Source of the DNA: Candidatus Gastranaerophilales bacterium
Lineage (GTDB): Bacteria > Cyanobacteriota > Vampirovibrionia > Gastranaerophilales > Gastranaerophilaceae
Direction: 5' to 3'
Assembly (NCBI GenBank): GCA_900769645.1
Contig: CAAGHI010000017.1
Coordinates: 1 to 64,000, forward strand
Length of the DNA: 64,000 nucleotides
Shown: one piece after another, positions 57,552 through 64,000 of the stretch
Layout: the number at the start of each line of letters is the position of its first letter
How positions within the stretch are numbered: the stretch's first letter is position 1
Notes under the pieces: generated by a model
The model's database searches: none
What the model was told of the DNA's origin: nothing
Seen by the model: the letters and a program-made list of their open reading frames with translations, nothing else
Translations under genes and position numbers: made by a program

Positions 57552-59126
57552 TTAAGAATTTTTTCTGTTTAAAGTTGCCAATTCTTTATACAAAATCTTG
57601 TATTCTGTATTGTTATCAATGCTTTCAGCCTCTTTAATATATTCAAGCGCCGATTTAAAATCTTCCTTCGCTTTATAAATTTCAGCCATTTTAGCATAAT
57701 ACTCAGGATTGTTGATGTCGTACATAATCGCACGTTTCATGCACTCAATAGCCTCATCGTAATCTTTTTCTTCAAGTCGAACAACTGCCAAATAATAATA
57801 TCCGGCAGCATAATTCATATCAAGTGAAATTGCTCTCTGTGCAAAGTCTTTTGCTGTTTGAAAATCTTCATTTTTTACAGCTGCTTTTGCCCCGATTGCA
57901 TAAGCCGAAATATAATTTTCATTTTCTGCAAGAATTTTTTCCACAAGCGCCAAAGCGTCATCAAATTTTTTCTCAGAAATATAAATTTCTGCAAGACTGC
58001 ACTTGTAATTAAGGCTATCAGGATTTCTCTCAATCACTTTATTAATCATAGTTTCAGCCTTTTCAAACATCGAAAGTTCTCGATAAACATCGGCAAGCGA
58101 AACGAGTGTAAAATTATCGTCATGTCCATTTTTCAAGTTGGTTTCAAGCTCGCTTTGTGCACCTAAAAAATCCTTCTTTTCGAGTTTTAAAAGTGCGTTC
58201 AAAACATGCGCAAGTCCATATTCTGCGTCGTGTTCCAAAATAAAATCGATTTCTTTTTGCGCTTTGTCAAAGTTTTTTTGTTCATAATACAAATATGCCA
58301 AAGAGTATCTGTAGCCAAGGTTTTCAGGAGCAATACAAATTGCCTGAACATAACTTTGCACTGCCTCTTTAGTCCAGCCGTTGTAAAAATAAGCGTTACC
58401 CAAATTGTACAAATATTTGTGATTTTGTTTGTTCAAATTCGAGGCTTTTGAAAAATATTTGATTGCCTCAATAAATTTCAAATCTTCCAGCGCAAAAAGT
58501 CCTAAATAGTTCAAAATTTCCGGATTTTCAGTGGTTTTTGGAAAAGAATTGAAAATTTCTCTTGATTTTTCAAACTCGTTTTTATCAAAATAAATTTTGC
58601 CCAAAAGCACTAGTACATCTTCGTTTTCAGAATTCATATTTAAAGCTTTTTCAAGTTTATTCTTTGCAATCTCAAAATTGCCGTTGTCATAATAAGCTTG
58701 CGCAATTTGGTATAACACGACATCGTTTACGACATCGGAATTTTCAAGTTCCTCAATTTTTTTGAAATTAGAAGTTTTGCTAGCTGTTTTTACAAGTTCA
58801 ACAAGGTTTTCTGCTGTTTTTGAAATCTCAAAAATTTTTTCGGCAGTAACAAAAGCTTTTTCCTTTTCATTGGAATAGGTGTAAATTTTTTCAACCAACT
58901 TTAAAGCTTCTACGTGCTCGGAATTTTTCTGTAAAACCTTCTCCAAGTAGTGATTTGCACGTTGAAAATTGTTCAACAAAAAGTATAATTCACCAAGCTG
59001 AAAAAGAATTTCGATATTGTCGCTTTCTTGTTCTAATGCTTTGTAAAGCATCTCTATCGCTTGTTTATAGCATTTTTGTGACTTTAAATCAAAAGCTTTT
59101 TTTATGTATTCCAATGTTTCTTGCAT
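57552..59126 (-). CDS. TPR-repeat protein, cytosolic
   Basis: A 524-residue tetratricopeptide array with about 13 repeats (CYKQAIEMLYKALEQESDNI, NFQRANHYLEKVLQKNSEHV, DYDEAIECMKRAIMYDINNP). No signal peptide. CGGAG precedes ATG, and the DivIC-like gene ends 10 bp upstream, so both are likely co-transcribed and the TPR protein may link to division or envelope assembly. No enzymatic domain is visible. Confidence 0.88.
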   Translation of the reverse strand: MQETLEYIKKAFDLKSQKCYKQAIEMLYKALEQESDNIEILFQLGELYFLLNNFQRANHYLEKVLQKNSEHVEALKLVEKIYTYSNEKEKAFVTAEKIFEISKTAENLVELVKTASKTSNFKKIEELENSDVVNDVVLYQIAQAYYDNGNFEIAKNKLEKALNMNSENEDVLVLLGKIYFDKNEFEKSREIFNSFPKTTENPEILNYLGLFALEDLKFIEAIKYFSKASNLNKQNHKYLYNLGNAYFYNGWTKEAVQSYVQAICIAPENLGYRYSLAYLYYEQKNFDKAQKEIDFILEHDAEYGLAHVLNALLKLEKKDFLGAQSELETNLKNGHDDNFTLVSLADVYRELSMFEKAETMINKVIERNPDSLNYKCSLAEIYISEKKFDDALALVEKILAENENYISAYAIGAKAAVKNEDFQTAKDFAQRAISLDMNYAAGYYYLAVVRLEEKDYDEAIECMKRAIMYDINNPEYYAKMAEIYKAKEDFKSALEYIKEAESIDNNTEYKILYKELATLNRKNS

Positions 59127-59136
59127 CTAAACTCCG

Positions 59137-59547
59137 TTATTTTTTCTTATTGTGTTTTTTATTTTTATTATTGTGATGTTTGAATTTTTTCTTTGAGTTT
59201 GTTTGTGGTTGATTGTTGTTAATCAAAACCAAAACCTCGTCCTCTCCTGCCATTTTGAGGTTGTTTCTTGCAATTCCTTCAAGACTTTGGGTTGAAGAGA
59301 AAAGTTTTATGTCTTGTTTTAATTCTTGGTTTTGGTTCTCGGCATTATCACGAATTTTTGTTAAAGTAGAAATTTTTGCCCTGTAAGAAATAGTTTTGGA
59401 GATATTCAAAATTGCCCCAAAACCTATCTGGATAAGGCAAAACAAAAGTACCAAAGTAAGAAAAGAGTAATAAAAACCAGTTTTATTTTTCTTCTTTTGG
59501 GGAACTTTAACTTCTTCGGGTTGTGTATTTGTCGTTTCTTCTGCCAT
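59137..59547 (-). CDS. FtsB/DivIC-like septum formation protein
   Basis: From ATG 59547 (GAGG upstream) the product has 136 residues. A charged cytosolic start, one membrane helix (YYSFLTLVLLFCLIQIGFG), a periplasmic coiled coil (ISTLTKIRDNAENQNQELKQ) and the signature LEGIARNNLKMAGEDEVLVLI match the FtsB/DivIC family of the FtsQLB divisome complex. The C-terminus is a low-complexity His/Lys/Asn tail (HHNNKNKKHNKKK), unusual for the family. A cytosolic TPR gene follows 10 bp later. Confidence 0.82.
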   Translation of the reverse strand: MAEETTNTQPEEVKVPQKKKNKTGFYYSFLTLVLLFCLIQIGFGAILNISKTISYRAKISTLTKIRDNAENQNQELKQDIKLFSSTQSLEGIARNNLKMAGEDEVLVLINNNQPQTNSKKKFKHHNNKNKKHNKKK

Positions 59548-59608
59548 AAAACCTCTCATCAAGATTATAAACAAAATAAGTCTTTAAGACAACAAATTTC
59601 GCATAAGT

Positions 59609-60535
59609 TTACAATTTGAATGTTGCAGAAAAATTGAGTTGAGTTTTGTTTGCTCCTGTATCGGCGTAGTAGGTTTGTTTTGCGCCTGCTTCTAAAATCA
59701 ATTTATCTTTGTCTTTTTTTCCAAACGGATTTATAGAGAATACGAGTTCTGAAGATCGCCTATTCCTTGTTACATCAGCCTTAAACGTGTTTTTTAGCGA
59801 AATATAATTGTTCAATTTTAATTCTGGTGTGATTGAAATTGTGTTGTAGTCCTTTGCATAAGTTGTGTTTAGTGATTTTTTTACAGAAGAGCTGACGGCA
59901 AATCGACTTTTTTCATATTTTGTGAAAAGTCCGGTTTCTGTTTCAAGCATTGCGATATTGTCAACTTCGTTCCCATAAAGTGCGCCCAGTGTAAAATTCC
60001 CGATTTTGTCGGTTGCTTTTACAGAATTCGGTGCAATATAGTATTCTGAATCAGCATAGCGCTGAATACCTTTGCCTGTTGCACTATTTGCAAGGTTCAA
60101 ACCTTTTGAGGCAGAAATTTTTTGAGGAGTTTTGATATTCAAAACATAGTTGTTGTCATCATCTTTCAAGAATATTGAATTTGAATCTTCTACATATTGA
60201 GCATACCCCTTCAAAACAGTTGCCCCAAGAGCAATTGAGTTATCATCACTCTCTGCAGTTTCATCGGTTTCTTCTTGCTTCATATTGAGAATAATTTCTT
60301 CCTCAGAATTTTCATCAGTTTGCGTTGTATCATTGACGTAAACCTCATCAGTGGAGTCTTTTGAGTCGTCAGAAGATGTGGTTGAAGAAGTTTTGTCATC
60401 ATCAGGAATTGAGTAAATAAAAATATTTGGCAAGGCGTTTTGAACCCCAGTTGCGGGGATCATTTTTTTATTTGCACAAAAGCTCGGCGCCTGAAATGCA
60501 ATCAATAATAAAGTTATTAGTAAAGCCTTCTTCAT
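59609..60535 (-). CDS. exported, probable outer-membrane beta-barrel protein
   Basis: The 308-residue protein has a signal peptide (KKALLITLLLIAFQAPSFC), an acidic Asp/Ser/Thr-rich linker (DDDKTSSTTSSDDSKDSTDE), then about 200 residues of alternating amphipathic strands (SRFAVSSSVKKSLNTTY, SITPELKLNNYISLKN, LNFSATFKL) that look like a small barrel with the last strand at the C-terminus. No named family. TAAAAT (60542-60547 minus strand) lies exactly 6 nt before ATG, so the message should be leaderless. Confidence 0.75.
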   Translation of the reverse strand: MKKALLITLLLIAFQAPSFCANKKMIPATGVQNALPNIFIYSIPDDDKTSSTTSSDDSKDSTDEVYVNDTTQTDENSEEEIILNMKQEETDETAESDDNSIALGATVLKGYAQYVEDSNSIFLKDDDNNYVLNIKTPQKISASKGLNLANSATGKGIQRYADSEYYIAPNSVKATDKIGNFTLGALYGNEVDNIAMLETETGLFTKYEKSRFAVSSSVKKSLNTTYAKDYNTISITPELKLNNYISLKNTFKADVTRNRRSSELVFSINPFGKKDKDKLILEAGAKQTYYADTGANKTQLNFSATFKL

Positions 60536-60749
60536 ACAGATATTTTATAGGTTAATTTAATTTTAGTCAAATGTTTTTATAAGAGTGTTTTTTGAATAAT
60601 TGTGTTTATCGACCCCAAAAGATTATATTAAAAGAATTCATTATGCGTTTTATTAAACCAATTTTCTTCCTCTTTTTCGATTTCCATAAGTTCTTTTAAT
60701 TTTTTTTGTTGTTGTAATTCTTTTATAGTATTATTTCCATCTATTGCTC
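60536..60749. other. gap with a short degraded frame downstream of the polysaccharide operon
   Basis: On the minus strand a frame reading GNNTIKELQQQKKLKELMEI and ending at stop 60628-60630 follows the glycosyltransferase gene, with TAGGAG at its stop but no usable ATG. It may be a remnant or a very small gene. The rest of the gap is AT-rich and holds the leaderless promoter of the barrel-protein gene. Confidence 0.3.
60542..60547 (-). promoter_or_regulatory. -10 element of leaderless barrel-protein gene
   Basis: TAAAAT on the minus strand, 6 nt before ATG 60535. Confidence 0.6.
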
Positions 60750-61664
60750 CTATAAAAATAATAATTTTTTAATGTGCTTAATAATATTTTGTTTTTTGTA
60801 TGTTTGACTAATTATTCTTAACCAAGCATCTGTTCTCGTAGAGATACTGTATTCAGACAATATTTTTTGTCTTACTTGATTAAAATCTAATTCTAATTTA
60901 ATTTCCCCAGATTTGATTTTTTCTATTTTTTCATTCCAATTTTCATTATTTTTTACAAAAAATTCTTTTGGGTAACCAATTAATTGTGCAAGTTCTATAT
61001 AAGGTGGAATATCACTCACTAATGCGGGAACTCCAAGATAAAGTGTTTTTAACATTCGACAATTACCTTTTGATAGCCCAACAGGTGTCTTCTCTTGAGG
61101 GATACATATTAAATCAAATTTCTGAATATCATAATCGACAGTTTCCCTGCTCCATTCAATGTCACCACCACGTGTAATAGTTTTTAAGCCTTTTATTTGC
61201 AATTTTTCTAATATTGGCAGATTTGTTGTTGTGCCAAACCATCCAATTTGTGGATTAGTTAAATTAATATTTTGCTTTAATTCAATTTTTTCATCTATTA
61301 TATCAAGAGCATCATCAAGAACGGCTACATTATTATTGTATTGTTTATAAAAATCGGCCAAATATTGTGAGCCAGCAATAACTAAATCAGAATATTTCAC
61401 CAATTTTAAATAATCACCAACATACATATCATCAACGTCAAAAATAATAAATTTGTTACTGAATAAATATTTAAAAAATCTTTTTTCCAAATATTTATAA
61501 TCACTTTTTTGAAATACTAAAATATCAGCTTCTCGCAAATTTTGATTTATCGAAACGCTGTAACCTCTATTTAATAATTCATTTGATATTTTATAAACTC
61601 TTTGTCTTGTTGAACCAGCATTCTTATCCCCTGCTGTTACAAATGCTATTTTAAATTTATTCAT
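60750..61664 (-). CDS. GT-B fold glycosyltransferase (group 1-like)
   Basis: The 304-residue protein starts KFKIAFVTAGDKNAGSTRQR, with a Rossmann-like N-domain (DILVFQKSDY, FIIFDVDDMY, DLVIAGSQYLADFY) and a C-domain with IGWFGTTTNLPIL, and NCRMLKTLYLGVPALVSD near the donor-binding site. It should add a sugar to a surface glycan intermediate; donor and acceptor are unknown. ATG overlaps the FemAB-like stop by 4 nt. Last recognisable gene of the minus-strand polysaccharide operon. Confidence 0.82.
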   Translation of the reverse strand: MNKFKIAFVTAGDKNAGSTRQRVYKISNELLNRGYSVSINQNLREADILVFQKSDYKYLEKRFFKYLFSNKFIIFDVDDMYVGDYLKLVKYSDLVIAGSQYLADFYKQYNNNVAVLDDALDIIDEKIELKQNINLTNPQIGWFGTTTNLPILEKLQIKGLKTITRGGDIEWSRETVDYDIQKFDLICIPQEKTPVGLSKGNCRMLKTLYLGVPALVSDIPPYIELAQLIGYPKEFFVKNNENWNEKIEKIKSGEIKLELDFNQVRQKILSEYSISTRTDAWLRIISQTYKKQNIIKHIKKLLFL

Positions 61665-62427
61665 TTATTCATAATCCTTTTGATAAAGTAATTAATTTTA
61701 TTTATTATTTTACAAATTTTTCGTAAATTTTTGTTTGAAGGTATATATTGATAATATTTTGTAAGTTCACCACCGAAGCTTTGTTTAAACATTACTATTG
61801 GCCATATTTTAAGTTCTTTCCTTTTATATTCATCTTCAAATCCTACACATCCTAAATCATAATATTTATACCCTTTTTCTTTAAAATAAATTATATCTTT
61901 ATATGTCAAATACCTGTTTGCAAATCCTATAATTTTCCTTTCTTCATTGTCCATATTCCTAAAATTAGAAACGGAACTATATAAAAAAACAATTTTTTTT
62001 CTTCATCCGTTATGTACGAATGAATTACCCCTCCACACACAGAAATACCGGTTATTACTGGGTTTTGCGGCAACCCAAGATAGAAAGATTTATTAATTTT
62101 TTCTAATCCCTTGCTTTCAAGCATTTTATTATGCTTTTGAAATAAATCCATAAGATCTATGTTATTATTAACAGTTAAATTAAGCTTTATTGCCTTATTG
62201 ATTTCATTTCTTGTATTTGGCTTAAAATTTTTAAATATAAAATCAATATCTTTTTCTAAATCTATAATAATAGAAAGGCGAACTCTTTTTTTATATAGTT
62301 TTGTTTTAATATTTTTATAACAAAAATCATAGATTACGTTATTTGCATAATCATCTAAATTAAAATCTATACTATCTTTAAAATAAATTATTTTTTGATT
62401 TTCATTTTGTAATATATATTGTGACAT
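61661..62427 (-). pseudogene. FemAB/GNAT-like acyltransferase gene with a one-base frameshift
   Basis: Two frames together make one protein of about 255 residues. The first, from ATG 62427, runs to FKPNTRNEINKAIKLNLTV and YITDEEKKLFFYI, then goes off. The second frame restores LYSSVSNFRNMDNEERKIIG, FANRYLTYKDIIYFKEKGYK and YYDLGCVGF. These are the two halves of a FemAB-like N-acyltransferase that modifies a sugar-linked amine or peptide. The change lies at A8/T7 homopolymers on the coding strand (plus positions 61983-62000); one extra T restores the frame. With a DegT aminotransferase upstream, N-acylation of an amino sugar is plausible. Pseudogene, variable tract or sequencing error. Confidence 0.78.
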
Positions 62428-62428
62428 T

Positions 62429-63571
62429 TTAAAACCTTTTGCCAAAAGAACTTTTTACTATTTGAGCAATTCTTCTAACATCTTCCTCTTTTACATCAAG
62501 ATGTAAAGGTAAAGACAAAATATGTTCTGAAACGTAGTTTGCATAAGGACATGTTCCTTTAGCATAAGAATACATCCTGTACTCCGTATTATCTCTGTAA
62601 TGCACTCCCGGATAAATTTTATTTTCATTTAATTTTAAAATTAAACTTTCTCTGTCCAGAACAAGAATCTGGTATAAATGACGAGATGAAAAACAATCTT
62701 TATCTATAGTAATGAGTTGTATATTTTTATTGTTTTCAAATTCTTCATCATAAATTTGTGCAAGTTTTCTGCGATAAGCATTGTCTTCATCTAAATACTT
62801 TAAGCTAACTAAACCAAGTGAAGCCATTATGGAATTACCGTGAGCTTTATAACCAACGTATTCAACATCATATTTCCATTTATAAGCACCGTCTTTATTT
62901 ATAGAGCGTGCATATGTATCTTTATTGATACCAAGCCAGGACATTTTTCTTACAATTTCATCAAGTTTCTTTTCTTTGAAGCAAATCATCCCACTATCAC
63001 CGGTTGGACAATTTTTAACTGCTTGAAATGAATAGATAATAACTTCAGCATCTTTACCAGGTAAAGTTCCGTCAATATAACGAGTTCCTGCCATATGAGC
63101 AGCATCCAATATAAGTTTAAGATTATATTCTGTACAAATATTTTCAATTTCTTTTAAATTTTGAGTATTCCCGCCTAAACCAACAAACATAATAGCTTTT
63201 GTTTTATTTGTAATTTTCTTTCTTACATCTTCCGGATTCAAATTAAGCGAATTATCAATATCTGCGAATATCGGCTTCATTTTATTTCTCAATATAGCGT
63301 GATTGGTTGATATAAAAGTTATAGGAGTTGTTATTATTTCATCATTATCTTTCCAACCGTATTCCATTTTTAATATTTCAACGGCCATGTCTAAACCAAC
63401 TGTTGAAGAATTAAGATAATGTGCATTCTCTAATCCAGTATATTCTTTCCAGGCTTCCTCAAATTTAACGGTTTTAAATCCTAAACCTGTCCAACCAATT
63501 TCAAGACATTCTTGAATTTCTTTCAAACATTCTTCTACTCTGTATTTTGGTTTAAATAATTGAATTTTCAT
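62429..63571 (-). CDS. DegT/DnrJ/EryC1-family sugar aminotransferase
   Basis: A PLP-dependent enzyme of 380 residues. PLP-binding features are LILDAAHMAG (Asp156, His159) and SFQAVKNCPTGDSG with the Schiff-base Lys186. The family converts nucleotide-bound keto sugars to amino sugars for capsule or O-antigen. ATG 63571 is chosen because AAGGAG lies upstream; a longer frame overlaps the epimerase stop region. It sits between epimerase and FemAB-like genes, a typical order for making an N-acylated amino sugar. Confidence 0.92.
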   Translation of the reverse strand: MKIQLFKPKYRVEECLKEIQECLEIGWTGLGFKTVKFEEAWKEYTGLENAHYLNSSTVGLDMAVEILKMEYGWKDNDEIITTPITFISTNHAILRNKMKPIFADIDNSLNLNPEDVRKKITNKTKAIMFVGLGGNTQNLKEIENICTEYNLKLILDAAHMAGTRYIDGTLPGKDAEVIIYSFQAVKNCPTGDSGMICFKEKKLDEIVRKMSWLGINKDTYARSINKDGAYKWKYDVEYVGYKAHGNSIMASLGLVSLKYLDEDNAYRRKLAQIYDEEFENNKNIQLITIDKDCFSSRHLYQILVLDRESLILKLNENKIYPGVHYRDNTEYRMYSYAKGTCPYANYVSEHILSLPLHLDVKEEDVRRIAQIVKSSFGKRF

Positions 63572-63591
63572 ATGATTATTCTCCTTATAAA

Positions 63592-64000
63592 TTAAATCTT
63601 GTAATATTCTCTGTACCACTTAACAAAGTTATGAATTCCTTCTTCAACATTCACCTGAGGTTTAAAATCAAAAGTTTCATATAAATCTGAATTATCAGCT
63701 TCCGATTTTACAACCTCACCTGGCTGAATAGGCATAAAGTTTATAATTGCCTTTTTGCCAATTTCTTTTTCCATCAGCTCAATATATCTCATAAGTTCAA
63801 CCGGATGAGAATTTCCGATGTTGTAAATCTTAAACGGTGCTACACCACTTGAAGAAGGGTCAGGAGTTGCTGTATTTCTATTCCAATTCTTGTCAATTTT
63901 AGGAAGTTTTCCAAGCAAAACTTTACATACGCCCTTAGCGATATCCTCAACATAAGTAAAATCTCTTACCATTTGACCGTTGTTAAATACATTTATTGGT
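63592..64000 (-). CDS. NAD-dependent nucleotide-sugar epimerase, C-terminal part (cut by window)
   Basis: The reading frame is open to the window end. PINVFNNGQMVRDFTYVEDI is the conserved middle of UDP-glucuronate 4-epimerase-like SDR enzymes, followed by YNIGNSHPVELMRYI and FMPIQPGEVVKSEAD, with the final QVNVEEGIHNFVKWYREYY. The N-terminal NAD-binding domain lies outside. Between VLLGKLPKI and GVAPFKIYNIG is the usual Asn/Pro/Ser-rich loop. It starts the visible part of the surface-polysaccharide operon and is 20 bp from the aminotransferase gene. Confidence 0.9.
   Translation of the reverse strand, partial: PINVFNNGQMVRDFTYVEDIAKGVCKVLLGKLPKIDKNWNRNTATPDPSSSGVAPFKIYNIGNSHPVELMRYIELMEKEIGKKAIINFMPIQPGEVVKSEADNSDLYETFDFKPQVNVEEGIHNFVKWYREYYKI

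Noticed and set aside
60628..60749. Small minus-strand gene after the glycosyltransferase
   Set aside because: The frame has no ATG, GTG or TTG near its apparent ribosome site; kept only as a note on the gap.

Overview
The window comes from a low-GC, Gram-negative (diderm) bacterium. LpxA, an autotransporter with a Pmp-like passenger, further exported and barrel-like proteins, MurJ and a dTDP-rhamnose cluster show an outer membrane with surface polysaccharide. My best taxonomic guess is the gut 'Melainabacteria' lineage (Vampirovibrionia, Candidatus Gastranaerophilales, the non-photosynthetic sister group of Cyanobacteria). The basis is the type IV pilin-like N-terminus FTLAEVLITLG, a small protein with the NISFTGI N-terminus, a GH57 enzyme, PBS-lyase-type HEAT repeats and many TPR proteins. 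This placement is inference from protein style; the window has no rRNA gene. The only RNA gene found is tRNA-Arg(UCU).

Layout. 0.3-6.4 kb: a Cys-based phosphatase, a GshA-type glutamate-cysteine ligase, rsmA, lineage-specific small proteins, hpf and a GT2 glycosyltransferase. 6.6-11.3 kb: a secreted TPR protein overlapping a lipoprotein gene, then a phosphohexomutase and acpS. 11.4-12.6 kb: an isolated two-gene phage tail-fibre cassette with its own promoter and terminator. 13-18.3 kb: an HExxH protein, a ribbon-helix-helix regulator and the dTDP-rhamnose genes rfbC, rfbB and rfbD, with a four-helix-bundle (23S rRNA intervening-sequence type) gene inserted between rfbB and rfbD. 18.4-31.4 kb: small regulators, membrane-anchored Hsp20, ClpB, MurJ, SpoIID-like and a 1346-residue autotransporter. 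31.6-38.7 kb: TSCPD protein, a frameshifted VRR-NUC nuclease, tRNA-Arg, a gene interrupted by a G9 tract and carrying eight 11-residue repeats, alaS, small HTH proteins and a fragment of a REP-associated tyrosine transposase (RAYT). 38.8-50.7 kb: CtpA protease, pilin, HEAT protein, histidine kinase, GH57, dut, phosphoesterase, lpxA and M29 aminopeptidase. 50.8-60.5 kb: HxlR regulator, bioB, prs, prmC, TPR and DivIC-like genes. 60.7-64 kb: the end of a surface-polysaccharide operon (epimerase, DegT aminotransferase, FemAB-like, glycosyltransferase), cut by the window edge.

The non-coding DNA is the most unusual part. Most longer intergenic gaps hold modular repeats: (i) GTAG-headed REP hairpins whose stems vary but stay paired, (ii) arrays of short words (such as CGATAAG, AGCTAAG, GTGAATAAG) that often recur as inverted copies at the two ends of one gap, (iii) a 60-bp unit containing GCTACGCACGTAGC, tandem three times at 12.7 kb, and (iv) GTCATTGCGAG-type segments. 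These repeats run into coding ends (rsmA, rfbC, rfbB, murJ and an HExxH gene) and encode a 131-residue N-terminal extension of the pilin. One inverted pair flanks the four-helix-bundle gene inside the rhamnose cluster. The RAYT fragment begins directly at a REP hairpin, which ties REPs and transposase together.

Two translation-start classes are visible. Most genes have AGGAG-like ribosome sites. At least ten have none, but have a -10 hexamer exactly 6 nt before ATG, which predicts leaderless mRNAs. Several genes are interrupted at homopolymers (G9, T4, A8/T7). These may be phase-variable loci, decaying genes or assembly errors; the sequence alone cannot decide.
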